A stretch of 54,767 bases of DNA from RGDT01 sp964630925 (GCA_964630925.1 CAZVZK010000066.1:1-54767), one strand, 5' to 3'; counted from the first letter of the stretch, positions 33,514-42,932 are shown. Program-made: numbers and translations. The notes: generated from the sequence alone by a model not told the origin.

Positions 33514-35262
33514 ATGAGCGCCGCCGACCTGCTCGACCTCCTACGCCGCACCCGCCTCCTCGGCCACGCCTCCCTCGCCCGCCTCGCCGCCGGCTGGCCC
33601 GCCGACGCCCCGGCGGAGGAATGCGCCGCCCAGCTCCTGGCCGCCGGCCTGGTCACGCCCTTCCAGGCCGACGAGATCCTCGCCGGACGCGGACGCCGGC
33701 TGCGCGTCGGCCCGTACCGGCTCCTCGACAGGCTCGGCGGGGGCGGGGGCGGCACCGTCTACAAGGCCGAACACACCCTCCTCGGGCGCGTCGTGGCCCT
33801 CAAGGTCATGCGCCGCGGTGGCGTGGCCGCCGGCCGCCGCGAGGCCCGCGCCGCCGCCACGCTGGCTCACCCGAACATCGTCGCGGCCAAAGACGCCGGC
33901 GTCTGGCGTGGGCGTCTGGTCCTGGCCCTGGAGTACGCCGACGGAATCGACCTCGGACGCCTCGTCCGCGAGGGCGGCCCGCTGCCGGTGCCCCTGGCCG
34001 TCGAGGCGGCCCGGCAGGCGCTGGTGGCGCTGGACCACCTGCACCGCCGGGGGCTGGTGCACCGCGACGTGAAGCCGTCGAACCTCGTCCTCGTCCGCGG
34101 CGGCGCCGACGGCCCGCCGCTGGTCAAGCTGCTCGACCTCGGCCTCGCCAGGGCCGCCGGCAAGCCGGACCGCCGCGCCTGCGGCACCCCGGACTTCCAG
34201 GCCCCGGAGCGTGGCGGCGGCGGGCCGCTCGACATCCGCTCCGACCTGTGGTCGCTCGGCTGCACGCTGCATCTGCTGCTCACCGGCCAGCTCCCCTTCG
34301 GCGGGGAGACGCCGGCCAACCGCTACCTTAGCCGCAAGCTCGACGACCCCGTCCGAGTGCGTTCGCTGCGCCCCGAGGTGCCGCCGCACATCGAGGCGCT
34401 GATCCTCCGCCTGCTGGCCCGCGACCCCGACGAGCGCCCCGCCGACCCGGCGTCCGCCCTCGCCCTCTTCGACCCCCCTCCGCCGCCCAAACGCCGCTCG
34501 GCCCGTCCGATGCTCGCCGCCGTGCTGCTCGGCCTCCTCGCCGGCGGCGCCGCCCGCATCGCCGTGGAGCCGCCCCCGGACACCCCGCCCCCGGCGGTGA
34601 CGCGGCCTGCCGCGAAGCCGTCCGTCCGTGTCGAGGGCGTGGGCGACTTCGCCACCCTGGGGGAGGCGCTGGGGTACGCGCCGGCGGTGATAACCCTGAC
34701 CGGGCCGGGGCCGTTCCGCGCCGAGGGGCTGTCAGCGGCGGACGTGACCATCCGCGCCGCGCCGGGGCCGCGTCCCGTGCTGGAGGCCGGCGGCGACGGC
34801 TGGGAGCCGATGCTCTCCGGCGGCTCCGTGGAGCTGGAGGGCGTGCTGCTGCGTGCCGGGGGCGGCCCGGCGGCGATGGTGCAGGCCACGCGCCGCCTGG
34901 TGATGCGCCGCTGCGTGCTGGCCAGCGGGCGCGATGGGCCGGCGGCGGCCCTGCGCCGCGGCGTCCTCCTGCGTCTGGAAGACTGCCGCATCGACGCGAA
35001 CGGGCAGGGGTTGAGCGCCGAGGCCGGTGATGAGGGCCGCTGCGCCGTGGAGCTACTGGGGTCAGACGTGCGGGTGAGTGACCCGAAAGGCGCCGCGGCC
35101 GTGCTGTGGGGCGGGCGCGGCCCGCTGTCGCTGTCCGTGACCGGCGGCTCCCTGCGTGCGGGCCGCACTCTGGCGAGCCACGCACGGGGGCCGGTGCGGC
35201 TGACCGGCATCACGCCGACGGGGGCGCTTAGCGCCCTTGAATCGAGGGCCGGACGGCCCTAG
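33514..35262 (+). CDS. Ser/Thr protein kinase with membrane segment and beta-helix-like C-terminus
   Basis: This 582-residue protein opens with a helical region (1-65) of the kind that precedes planctomycete kinases ('LVTPFQADEILAGRGRRLRVGPYRLLD'). The kinase domain (about 67-325) has a Gly-rich loop with six consecutive Gly, catalytic Lys97 ('VALKVM'), 'HRDVKPSN' with Asp185, 'LLDLGLAR' (DLG for DFG) and 'GTPDFQAPE'. One membrane segment follows (about 331-350), then a Pro-rich linker and a C-terminal region of short beta repeats (about 370-570), like a right-handed parallel beta-helix sensor. It is probably a transmembrane receptor-type kinase that phosphorylates FHA-type targets such as that at 17866. 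Signals are unknown. Confidence 0.92.
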   Translation: MSAADLLDLLRRTRLLGHASLARLAAGWPADAPAEECAAQLLAAGLVTPFQADEILAGRGRRLRVGPYRLLDRLGGGGGGTVYKAEHTLLGRVVALKVMRRGGVAAGRREARAAATLAHPNIVAAKDAGVWRGRLVLALEYADGIDLGRLVREGGPLPVPLAVEAARQALVALDHLHRRGLVHRDVKPSNLVLVRGGADGPPLVKLLDLGLARAAGKPDRRACGTPDFQAPERGGGGPLDIRSDLWSLGCTLHLLLTGQLPFGGETPANRYLSRKLDDPVRVRSLRPEVPPHIEALILRLLARDPDERPADPASALALFDPPPPPKRRSARPMLAAVLLGLLAGGAARIAVEPPPDTPPPAVTRPAAKPSVRVEGVGDFATLGEALGYAPAVITLTGPGPFRAEGLSAADVTIRAAPGPRPVLEAGGDGWEPMLSGGSVELEGVLLRAGGGPAAMVQATRRLVMRRCVLASGRDGPAAALRRGVLLRLEDCRIDANGQGLSAEAGDEGRCAVELLGSDVRVSDPKGAAAVLWGGRGPLSLSVTGGSLRAGRTLASHARGPVRLTGITPTGALSALESRAGRP

Positions 35263-35295
35263 AATCCCTCCATCACTCACTGCCACGGCAGAGAG

Positions 35296-35368
35296 GCCGC
35301 CTTAGCTCATTTGGTAGAGCGATGCTTTCGTAAAGCATAGGTGCCGGGTTCGAGTCCCGGAGGCGGCT
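35296..35368 (+). tRNA. tRNA-Thr (anticodon CGT)
   Basis: A full 73-nt cloverleaf: acceptor GCCGCCT pairs with AGGCGGC, the anticodon stem is ATGCT/AGCAT with loop TTCGTAA (anticodon 35329-35331), and the T arm is CCGGG-TTCGAGT-CCCGG. It reads ACG. The 3' CCA is not encoded. It sits 33 bp after the kinase gene. Confidence 0.96.
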
Positions 35369-35662
35369 CTTGCGCTGGTCGCTCCCGTACCCCCCTGACC
35401 CCCCATCCGCCGCCGAGCTGGGCCGGGGGCTGTGCGACCTCCCTTGGTCATCGGCGCCTCATGCGGAGCGAGCAGCCCGGCCGGGTGGGGCACGGCCCGC
35501 GGGTGCTGTGCTGCTGGGGCACCGGCCCACGAAACGCGCCGCCACGGTGTCGCTCTCACGGCAGGCCGTTGCCTGGGACCAGGTCCCGGGGGTGGCCCTT
35601 CGCGCGTGGCCACTGGGGGGGAAGTGGACAGGTGACTCCTGGGGCCATGCCGGATTCCGGCC
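35369..35662. other. Intergenic stretch with a dispersed motif, no gene seen
   Basis: This is 294 bp between the tRNA and the J-domain-like gene. No protein-like frame is found. At 35615-35639 it carries the G-run plus AAGTGGACAGGTGACTCC motif that also occurs at 33088-33114. Confidence 0.5.
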
Positions 35663-36106
35663 TCACCCCCGCATGTCGTGGAGCAGCGACAGCCACGCCG
35701 CCTCGCCCGCCTGCCGCGCGATCTCCTCCGCCGGCTCCTCGTCGGGGATGCGCTCCAGCTTCGGCGGCGTCTGATCCAGGCCCGCCAGCAGCAGCTGGCG
35801 CAGGATCGCCCGCGCCTCGGCCCGGTCCAGCGGCGGCACCGATGCGGCCTCGCCCGCCGGCGCACGCCGGTGCGCCGCCGCGAAGCGGTCCAGCTCGCGG
35901 CCCGGCGTGGCGAACCCTGGTGGGGTCAGCAGCGCGTGCAGGCGGCGCTCGTCGGCGCCGGCCGTCAGCATGCGGACGGCCTCGCGGGCGGCGTTGCGGG
36001 CGTCGTCGTCGGCCGCCGTCTGGCACAGACGCGCCCCCTGGCGGACGACCTCCTCCTCGGACGCCTCGGGCGGCAGGCGCAGGGCCTCGAACGGGTTCTC
36101 AGTCAT
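35663..36106 (-). CDS. Small protein with a J-domain-like N-terminus
   Basis: This 147-residue protein opens with 'ENPFEALRLPPEASEEEVVRQGARL', which looks like the first two helices of a DnaJ-type domain. The HPD tripeptide that stimulates DnaK is absent, so this may be a J-like scaffold or a coincidence. The rest is helical and charged with 'ARAILRQLLLAGLDQTPPKLERIPDEEPAEEIARQAGEAAW'. No signal peptide. Its first codons overlap the stop of the large gene (36099-36106), so the two are translationally coupled. Confidence 0.72.
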   Translation of the reverse strand: MTENPFEALRLPPEASEEEVVRQGARLCQTAADDDARNAAREAVRMLTAGADERRLHALLTPPGFATPGRELDRFAAAHRRAPAGEAASVPPLDRAEARAILRQLLLAGLDQTPPKLERIPDEEPAEEIARQAGEAAWLSLLHDMRG

Positions 36107-38933
36107 CGCCCGCCTCCTCCCGGCCCTCGTCCTCGGCTCCGCCTTCGTCCTCGCCGTGCCCCAGCTCGCGGAGCAGGTCCTTGAGGTTCTCGTTGGCCGG
36201 GTCCCACTTCAGGCCCTCGCGGTACAGGGCGGCCTTCGTCGCCGGGCTGGGGTCCATCAGGCCGCGGAACTTGGTGAACTCCGCGAGGGCCGCCCGCGCC
36301 GACAATTCGCCGTCGCGGTCCGCCACCAGGCGGCCGAGGTGGTTGGCCAGCGGCAGGTGGCGCGACGCCTGCTCGCGCATCCCGGACCAGTCCTCGGTGT
36401 GGTAGAAGTCGATGAACCACTCGACGCAGATGGCGACGATGGCGGTCAGGAGCCTTACGTTGTCGCGGTCGAGGCTGAGCATGCGGCGCAGCGACGTGAG
36501 GCCGCGCTCATAGTCGGAGCGCCAGCCGCGCGGGATGTCGCCGTGCTTCATCGCCTCGCGCGTCTGCACGAGGTACTCCGTCGCCAGCTCGTCGCGGAAC
36601 GCCTCGGCTCGCCGCGCCAGCTCCTCGTTCGTTCCCTCGGAAGGGGGGCCTTCGGCCAATCCCCCCCCGCCCCCCCGAGCAGCGAGTGAGCGGACCGCGT
36701 CCCAGTGCCGCCGCGCCGGCTCCAACTGGCCCCGCGCAAGGTGCCCGCCGATGCGCTCGCGGTGCCATGCGAACAGGTGGTCGAGCAGCACGCGCCGCGA
36801 ATCGTCGTCCAGCGTCGGCAGCACCGCGAGCCAGTGCCGCCACGCCCGCGTCATGGCCGCCTCGTCGGCCTGTGCCTCGCGCCACGCCAGGACGGCCAGG
36901 TGGTGGTGCAGCCGGGCCGGCAGCTCGCCCAGGGGGGGGAGTGGGCCGGAGGCCTCCCCCCACTGGGCGAGCGCCGCAAGCCCGCGCCGCACGGCGTCGG
37001 CGTCCCCGGCCAGGGCGGATTCGAGGATGGCGGCCCCGCCGGGGGTCTCGCGCAGCAGCGTCACGAGGTCGGCGAGGCGCTCGCCGCGTGGCCCCCCCGG
37101 CGGCATGGCCCTGGCGATGCCCTCCGCCTCGGCCCTTGCACGCAGCTCGGCCGCCTCCGGGGGCGGGTCGCTCACCTTCGTGAGATGACGCCAGGCGGCG
37201 AGGGCGTCGCCGCGTGACAGCGACCGCGCCGCCTGATGCAGGAACCACGCCTCCGGCGCGACGCCCGGCGGGGCGGCGTCCTCGCCGGGCAGGGCCGTGC
37301 CCGGCCACAGGGCCGCCCAGGCGGCCAGCGGCTTGTGCAGGGCGGGCTGGCCCGGCGCGATGGCGGTGAGCGCCGACAGCACGAAGCCCGGCGCCGCCCG
37401 CAGGCCACGCCATGCGTCGAGGTCCTCCAGATTCGCGACGACGCTGGCGATGTCGCCCTTCGCCGCCAGCTCGTGCAGGGCCAGCGCCTGCGCCAGCGGG
37501 CCGCAGCGCGGCGGCAGCTCCGCCGGCCAGCCCTCACCCAACGCCTCGCGGGCCAGGCGGGCGTCGGCGGTGTCGAGGTCGCCCAGCAGCTCGGCACGCC
37601 CCGTCGTCAGCGCCAGGCGGACGCGCAGGCGCACCGCGTCGCCCAGCAGGGGCAACAACGCCTCCTGCTCCTCCGGCGAGAGACGGCGCTCGGCGATCTC
37701 CTCGGCGACGGCGACGGCGTTGCGCCGCGCCGGGCCGTCGGCCTCGCCCTCGATGATCGCCGCCAGCCCGTCGCGCGTCACACCCCGCGCGGCGAGGGCT
37801 TGACAGAGGCGTCTTGCGTGGGCCATGAGCGGCGTGAGGAAGCCGCCGCGCTCCGCCAGCGTCAGCGCCTCCAGCGTCTCGGCGTGGCCGACCTCGCGGC
37901 GGAGGAAGCGTTCGGCGGCCAGGCGTGCCCGCAGCCTCTGGGCCAGCGACACCGGCAGCGGGAGCGTCAACACCTCGGCGGCGCTGTCCTCGCCCAGGAC
38001 GCACAGGGCGTAGCGGACGAGCGGCGCGACGGCGGGCCGGGTGACGGCCCGAAGGGCCCCGGCCTCGCGCGGGGCCTCGACGAAGTCGCGCCAGCCGGGC
38101 GGGAGGTGGTCAAGCGTCACGGCGCGCCCGGCGGCCCGGTCCCGCACGGCGGCCCGCCATTCCTCGATGGCCGACGCCCGGTACGGCCCCGTCGCGGCGA
38201 GGTCCAGCTCCTCCTCGGCGGCGGCGGCGCGGCGTGGGTTCGCCTGCGCCCAGGCGAGGAGCAGGTGCCACTCCACCCACACGGGGCCTGACTTCGGGGC
38301 CGCCTCGCGCAGGGCCTTCTCGGCGGGGCCCATCTCGCCTCGGCGCAGGTGCAGGCGGGCGTCGAGCAGCGGCCCCTCGTCGGTACCCAGGACGCGCTTG
38401 TTCGTCCGCACCGACTTCCACACCTGCTCGGCGCGGTCGGTGCGGCCCGCCCGCCACAGCAGGTCGACGAACCACGCCGTCGCCTGCGGCGAGCCGCCCA
38501 GCTTCCTCAACACCGCCTCGTAGGGGGCGACGGCCTCCTCGCCCAGACGCAGGCGGACGCGGGCCAGCCAGTAGGCGCAGCGGGCGAGGAGGAGGTTCGG
38601 CTCCAGCGCGGGCAGCTCGCCCATCCCCGCCGTGTCGGCGCCGGCGGCCAGGCACAGCGCCTCGGCCTCGGCGAGGGGGGCGGCGTCGCCGCCTTCGAGC
38701 CACGCCAGCCAACCGAGGGCGAAGAGGCGTTCGCGCTCGAGGGCCGGCACCGGGAGCGGGCGTGCGAGGGCGGCCCGCAGGCGGAAGGCATCCCAGCGCA
38801 TGCCGGCGACGAAGCCGGCGAGGAGTTTACGGATGCGGGCGAGGGCGAGGCGGGCGGACGCCAGCGGGTCCGGCCCGGAGGGCAGGTCGAGCTGGCGTGG
38901 GGCGGTGCGTAGCGGGAGGGCCGCGAGATACAT
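36099..38933 (-). CDS. Large TPR-like helical protein of unknown function
   Basis: This 944-residue, Ala/Leu/Arg-rich protein is nearly all alpha helical. The pattern of paired helices with small residues ('ALGWLAWLEGGDAAPLAEAEALCLAAG', 'LLARCAYWLARVRLRLGEEAVAPYEAVLRKLGG') is that of TPR-like repeats, seen in the first 300 and last 250 residues. There is no clear signal peptide and no catalytic motif. A low-complexity Gly-rich run near residue 750 followed by 'EGPPSEGTNEEL' looks like a disordered linker. The end is strongly acidic (GEDEGGAEDEG). With the overlapping J-like protein it probably forms a two-gene unit. I do not recognise a function. Confidence 0.75.
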   Translation of the reverse strand: MYLAALPLRTAPRQLDLPSGPDPLASARLALARIRKLLAGFVAGMRWDAFRLRAALARPLPVPALERERLFALGWLAWLEGGDAAPLAEAEALCLAAGADTAGMGELPALEPNLLLARCAYWLARVRLRLGEEAVAPYEAVLRKLGGSPQATAWFVDLLWRAGRTDRAEQVWKSVRTNKRVLGTDEGPLLDARLHLRRGEMGPAEKALREAAPKSGPVWVEWHLLLAWAQANPRRAAAAEEELDLAATGPYRASAIEEWRAAVRDRAAGRAVTLDHLPPGWRDFVEAPREAGALRAVTRPAVAPLVRYALCVLGEDSAAEVLTLPLPVSLAQRLRARLAAERFLRREVGHAETLEALTLAERGGFLTPLMAHARRLCQALAARGVTRDGLAAIIEGEADGPARRNAVAVAEEIAERRLSPEEQEALLPLLGDAVRLRVRLALTTGRAELLGDLDTADARLAREALGEGWPAELPPRCGPLAQALALHELAAKGDIASVVANLEDLDAWRGLRAAPGFVLSALTAIAPGQPALHKPLAAWAALWPGTALPGEDAAPPGVAPEAWFLHQAARSLSRGDALAAWRHLTKVSDPPPEAAELRARAEAEGIARAMPPGGPRGERLADLVTLLRETPGGAAILESALAGDADAVRRGLAALAQWGEASGPLPPLGELPARLHHHLAVLAWREAQADEAAMTRAWRHWLAVLPTLDDDSRRVLLDHLFAWHRERIGGHLARGQLEPARRHWDAVRSLAARGGGGGLAEGPPSEGTNEELARRAEAFRDELATEYLVQTREAMKHGDIPRGWRSDYERGLTSLRRMLSLDRDNVRLLTAIVAICVEWFIDFYHTEDWSGMREQASRHLPLANHLGRLVADRDGELSARAALAEFTKFRGLMDPSPATKAALYREGLKWDPANENLKDLLRELGHGEDEGGAEDEGREEAGDD

Positions 38934-39023
38934 GGCGCCTCATCGAGGTTCGCGCCGGCGCCGGCCGGGTAAGCGCCGGATCGCCTGACCCAGGCATGAT
39001 AAGGTCTCGCGGCGGGGGCGTCC

Positions 39024-39935
39024 TCACTTCGCGGCGGGCCTGGAGGCGAAGTCCTTGGCCTCGGCGTCGGTGAGGAAGCGTGCCTTGAGGCGGACGCGGG
39101 TGAAGCCGCGCTGGCGGTCGAGGAGGGTGATCTCCTTGCCGGCCTCCAGGTCCTTGCCGCCGCCGATGCTGGTGTCCTCGGTGGCGAAGTGGCGGGGGAT
39201 CATGGGCAGGCGGACGTTGACCTGGTGGGCGGCCCACAGGTTGTGGCGCTCGCCGCGCTGTCCCTCGGGCGGGCCGGAGACGAGGAGGATGCGGTAGAAG
39301 CGCCAGTGCGAGGAATCGACGTGTGCGGTGGTGAGCTGGTGAAGGGGGCCGGCGGGGCCGGCCACGAAGAACCCGCCCAGGTGGGGGTAATGCGACTCCA
39401 GGGCCTCGCCGATGGAGATGATGGGGCGCATGGCGGCGACGACGATGTAGCCCTCGCGGGTGGTGTCGGGGAGGTCGGCGGCGACGGTGGACAGGACGCG
39501 CGGCCAGTTGTCGGGCATGACGGAGCCGCGGCCGGGGGCGTTGCCGAAGGTCTCGGCCTCCAGGCTGCATTCGAGGAACCCGCCCCTGTACTTGAAGACC
39601 CACACCTCCTCGGTGTTGTCGCCGAGGAAGCCGAGGCCGCCGGCCTGGCCGAAGAGGGTGCGCATGTCGTCGGACGGCTCGATGCGGAAGCGTCCGCCCT
39701 GCTCGGCGGGCTTGGTCGGATCACCGACGACGGCGTGCCCGCCGAGGCGGAGTTTGCCGGAGACGGCGAGGGCGCCGCCCACGACAACGGCGACGGCGAG
39801 GGCGCAGGTGAGGGCGATGTGCACCAGGGGCAGAAGACGAGTGACGGGCGGAGGCCCCTGCGCGGCTCCCGGCAGGGGGGCGGAGGGCTTGCGAGGCTGT
39901 TGCTGGACGCGGGTGCGGGCGGCGGATCTGTCCAC
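39024..39935 (-). CDS. Single-pass membrane protein of unknown function
   Basis: This 303-residue protein has a basic, Pro-rich N-terminus, one membrane segment at about 32-56 ('LLPLVHIALTCALAVAVVVGGALAV') and an extracytoplasmic or cytoplasmic region of about 245 residues. The region contains 'WVFKYRGGFLECSLEAETFGN', 'GYIVVAAMRPIISIGEALESHY', 'WRFYRILLVSGPPEGQRGERHNLWAAHQVNVRLPMIP'. I do not recognise the family. I start at GTG 39935, at the beginning of natural-looking sequence; an earlier GTG at 40190 adds 85 Pro/Arg-rich residues. It is divergent from the DUF1501 gene. Confidence 0.68.
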   Translation of the reverse strand: MDRSAARTRVQQQPRKPSAPLPGAAQGPPPVTRLLPLVHIALTCALAVAVVVGGALAVSGKLRLGGHAVVGDPTKPAEQGGRFRIEPSDDMRTLFGQAGGLGFLGDNTEEVWVFKYRGGFLECSLEAETFGNAPGRGSVMPDNWPRVLSTVAADLPDTTREGYIVVAAMRPIISIGEALESHYPHLGGFFVAGPAGPLHQLTTAHVDSSHWRFYRILLVSGPPEGQRGERHNLWAAHQVNVRLPMIPRHFATEDTSIGGGKDLEAGKEITLLDRQRGFTRVRLKARFLTDAEAKDFASRPAAK

Positions 39936-40150
39936 GGTGGCCTCCTGGCGGGGCGGTCGGACGGCGACGCGAAAGGATACCCGATGGGGGGGGGCGGGGC
40001 GAGGAGATCCGACGGGGCGAGGGTGGAGGGGCGCCCGCGCCGCCGGCACGACGGGAAGCAGCGCGGATTTTTTCCGCGTCCGGGGAACCAACCGGGCGGT
40101 GTGGCCGTCAGAGGGACACCCAGGCGGCACACGGGTTCTGCGGAAAGTGC

Positions 40151-40179
40151 TTGACAGTGGGCCTCCTGAGGACGATGCT
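40151..40179 (+). promoter_or_regulatory. Possible sigma-70-type promoter for the DUF1501 gene
   Basis: A perfect -35 box TTGACA (40151-40156) is followed after 17 bp by GATGCT (40174-40179), a weak -10 box. The predicted start of transcription is near 40186, giving a leader of about 65 nt before ATG 40253. In such GC-rich DNA a full TTGACA is notable, but the weak -10 keeps confidence low. Confidence 0.35.
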
Positions 40180-40252
40180 GACACAAACACCTCTCGTGTC
40201 GAGGGGTAGCCGTATCTTTGCCGACGACCACTTCCGGGGGGGCCAGACGACC

Positions 40253-41602
40253 ATGATGAACCGCCGTCACTTCATGTCACACGTGGCGGGCGCCTCGGCG
40301 CTGGCGCTGCCCGCGATGAGCTTCATGCAGAACCTGCGGGCGCAGGCCGACAAGCTCAAGAAGGAGTCGAAGAGCCTCATCATCCTGTGGATGGGTGGCG
40401 GCCCGACGCACATGGACCTGTGGGACGTGAAGGACCCCGGCCTGCCCAACACCGGCGAGTTCAAGCGGATCAAGACCTCCGCCCCCGGCGTCGAGGTCTC
40501 CGAGATCATGGAGAAGACCGCCAAGCAGATGAAGCACCTCGCCATCGTGCGCTCGCTCGTCACCAACGAGGGCAGCCACGAGCGCGGCACCGAGAAGATG
40601 CTCATCGGCCGCAACCCCAGCCCGGTGGTCCCCTTCCCGCACGTCGGCGCGGTGATGGCCAGCCAGGCCGCCAGCAAGGACCTCAAGCTGCCCCCATTCA
40701 TCAGCGTCGGCAACACGTCGTCGCGCGTCAACAACGGCAACCCCGCCGGCTTCATGGGCATGGCCTACGCGCCGTTCTCGGTGCAGAACCCCGGCCAGCC
40801 GCCCGCCAACATCGGCCTGCCCAGCAGCCTGACCGGCGGCAGCGACGTGAAGACGGCCACCGAGCGCATGCGTCGCCGGCAGCGCCTGTTCTACAACGTC
40901 GAGGACAACTTCGCCGAGGGCTCGATGCCCCACCTGAAGACCGCCGCCGACCGCGAGGCCGTCGGCAGCCCGGCCCAGGCGCACGCCACCACCTACGGCA
41001 AGGCGTTCGACCTGACGGTCAGCCCGCTGTCCAAGGTGTTCGAGGTGAGCGGCGAGCCCTCCAGCGTCATCGACTCCTACGGCGGCCGCGGCAACCGCTT
41101 CGGCATGGGCTGCCTCCTCGCCCGCAAACTCGTCCAGCAGGGCGTCTCCTGCGTCGAGGTGGACCTCGGCGGCTGGGACAACCACGCCAACATCTTCAAC
41201 GCCCTGCGTGGGACGGCGGCCAACCCCGGCCACGGCGTCCGCCTCGACCAGGGCATGAGCGCCCTCGTCGGCGACCTGGTGGACAAGGGCCTGTGGAAGA
41301 ACACCGTCGTCGTGTGGATGGGCGAGTTCGGCCGCACGCCGCGGATCAACCAGAACGGCGGCCGCGACCACTGGGGCACCTGCTGGTCGGTGGTCGTGGG
41401 CGGCGGCGCCATCAAGGGCGGCCAGACCTACGGCAGCACCACGAAGGACGGCATGAGCATCGACAAGGACCCCGCCAGCATCGGCGACCTGTTCGCGACG
41501 ATCTACAAGGGCCTGGGCATCGACCCCGGCACCAAGGTCCGCGACAACCTGGGCCGCCCGCTCGAGATCGCCGACGGCAAGCCCCTCAAGGGCCTCGTCT
41601 GA
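40253..41602 (+). CDS. DUF1501-family exported protein
   Basis: This 449-residue protein has a twin-Arg-like N-terminus (NRRHFMSHVAGASALALPAMSF), suggesting Tat export. The body matches the DUF1501 family, which is distantly related to alkaline phosphatase/sulfatases: 'KSLIILWMGGGPTHMDLWDVKD', 'GSHERGTEKMLIG', 'PPFISVGN', 'GVSCVEVDLGGWDNHANIFNALRG', 'VVVWMGEFGRTPRINQNGGRDHWG'. The Asp/His sets (GGGPTHMD, GWDNH, GRDHW) are consistent with metal binding. Function is unproven. In planctomycetes such genes usually pair with a DUF1549/DUF1553 gene, but none is adjacent here. A strong terminator follows. Confidence 0.93.
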   Translation: MMNRRHFMSHVAGASALALPAMSFMQNLRAQADKLKKESKSLIILWMGGGPTHMDLWDVKDPGLPNTGEFKRIKTSAPGVEVSEIMEKTAKQMKHLAIVRSLVTNEGSHERGTEKMLIGRNPSPVVPFPHVGAVMASQAASKDLKLPPFISVGNTSSRVNNGNPAGFMGMAYAPFSVQNPGQPPANIGLPSSLTGGSDVKTATERMRRRQRLFYNVEDNFAEGSMPHLKTAADREAVGSPAQAHATTYGKAFDLTVSPLSKVFEVSGEPSSVIDSYGGRGNRFGMGCLLARKLVQQGVSCVEVDLGGWDNHANIFNALRGTAANPGHGVRLDQGMSALVGDLVDKGLWKNTVVVWMGEFGRTPRINQNGGRDHWGTCWSVVVGGGAIKGGQTYGSTTKDGMSIDKDPASIGDLFATIYKGLGIDPGTKVRDNLGRPLEIADGKPLKGLV

Positions 41603-41627
41603 TCCGCGTACACGCGCCCCCAGCCCA

Positions 41628-41662
41628 CCCCGCCGGCCTCACCCAGGCCGGCGGGGTTTTTT
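41628..41662 (+). terminator. Intrinsic terminator of the DUF1501 gene
   Basis: A 12-bp perfect stem, CCCCGCCGGCCT (41628-41639) against AGGCCGGCGGGG (41645-41656), with a 5-nt loop, is followed directly by six T (41657-41662). This is the clearest rho-independent terminator in the window, 26 bp after the stop. Confidence 0.93.
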
Positions 41663-41752
41663 CGTTCACGGCCCGAAGACAGGACCGCGGTGGGACCAAA
41701 CACACGGAAGCAGGGCGGAGGGGGCATCGGGACTGGAGCCTTTCCTCCCGCG

Positions 41753-42808
41753 TCAGCCCTTCAGCTCCTTGCGCTTCGTCGCGATCAGCGCGATCAGCGC
41801 CTTCTGCGGGTCCGCGAACTTCTTCAGCCCCTCCTCCATCAGCGTCCGCTCCAACAGGCCCACGTCCACCTTCGCGTCGATGTCCGCCAGCACCTCCGCC
41901 GACGGCATCTCATCGACGTGGCGGGTGAACGTCCGCCCGCTCTCCGCCACCGCCTTGTTCGTCGCGGGCGGGTTCGTCTCGATGTCGCTCCCCGCGAACG
42001 CCTCCACGTACTTCCACGCCACGTCCTTCGGGTCCTTCGTCCCCGTGCTGGCGAAGATCATCTCCTGCTTGAGCGGCAGCTTCTTGTCCCCCCAGAAGGC
42101 GTTGTTCTTCTGCCAGATGCGTTTGGCGTTCACAATGCCCACCTGCCCCTGAGCCGCCGGGGTTAGCGTCGGCACCTTCTGGGCCGTGTACACGTCGAGG
42201 CGGCTCACGAAGATCGAATAGACCGACTTGAAGGTGTCACGCGACGCACGCCTCTGGGCGCCCCGCCACATCGCGTCACGCGCCTCCGTGTACTGCCGCT
42301 CGCTGAAGATCAGGGTCACGTTGAGCGTCACCCCGGCGGCGCACAATTCCTCGACGGCACCCAGGCCCGCGGGCGTCGCCGGGATCTTGATCATCCGGTT
42401 CTTGTGGCCCGTCGCCCACTTCTTGCCCAGCTCGATGTACCGGGCGATGCGCGACGGCACAGGCTCCGTGGACGCCGCGTCTTCGATGATCGGGTCCAGC
42501 TCGAAGCTGACGTAGCCGTCATCGCCCTTCGTCTTCTCCCAGACGGGCAGGAATACGTCCTGGGCCTGCTTGACCAGGGTGTCGGTCACCTTCCAGGCGA
42601 TGGCCTCGTCGTCCAGGCCCTCGGCGAGGAACTTCTTGATGAGGTCATCGAACCGGCCCGTCTTGACGAGGTCCGACACGATGATCGGGTTGGACGTGGC
42701 GCCGGTGGCCCCGAGGGCGCGGTTGGCCTTCACCTCGGCGGGGTCGATGGAGTCGAGCCAGAGTTTGGTGCCGGCGGCGACGAGCGATTCCAGGGGTGAC
42801 GCGGCCAT
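41753..42808 (-). CDS. tal: Transaldolase-family enzyme
   Basis: This 351-residue cytoplasmic enzyme transfers a three-carbon dihydroxyacetone unit in the non-oxidative pentose phosphate pathway. The barrel shows 'LWLDSIDP', the 'GATSNPIIV' motif, 'DDGYVSFELDPIIEDA', catalytic Lys in 'MIKIPATPAGLGAVEEL', 'GVTLNVTLIFSERQY' and 'MIFASTGTKDP'. These are typical of the longer transaldolases found with actinobacterial and planctomycete enzymes. ATG 42808 gives the normal N-terminus; the frame remains open upstream but with Arg/Ser-rich sequence. Divergent from the TPR-CHAT gene, 124 bp apart. Confidence 0.93.
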   Translation of the reverse strand: MAASPLESLVAAGTKLWLDSIDPAEVKANRALGATGATSNPIIVSDLVKTGRFDDLIKKFLAEGLDDEAIAWKVTDTLVKQAQDVFLPVWEKTKGDDGYVSFELDPIIEDAASTEPVPSRIARYIELGKKWATGHKNRMIKIPATPAGLGAVEELCAAGVTLNVTLIFSERQYTEARDAMWRGAQRRASRDTFKSVYSIFVSRLDVYTAQKVPTLTPAAQGQVGIVNAKRIWQKNNAFWGDKKLPLKQEMIFASTGTKDPKDVAWKYVEAFAGSDIETNPPATNKAVAESGRTFTRHVDEMPSAEVLADIDAKVDVGLLERTLMEEGLKKFADPQKALIALIATKRKELKG

Positions 42809-42932
42809 GTTGGTTGGCTCCGGGTGCGGGGTCGGCGATGGAGGGTATTGTATGAGTCGTGGCAGGATTTCTGTCCACGCCGCCGCGGCCGTGCGGTATC
42901 CTGGCCGGGAATACGCCCAAGGAGGACGCCCC

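Noticed and set aside
39936..40190. N-terminal extension of the membrane protein to GTG 40190
   Set aside because: The added 85 residues are Pro/Arg/Ser-rich and overlap the likely promoter of the divergent gene.
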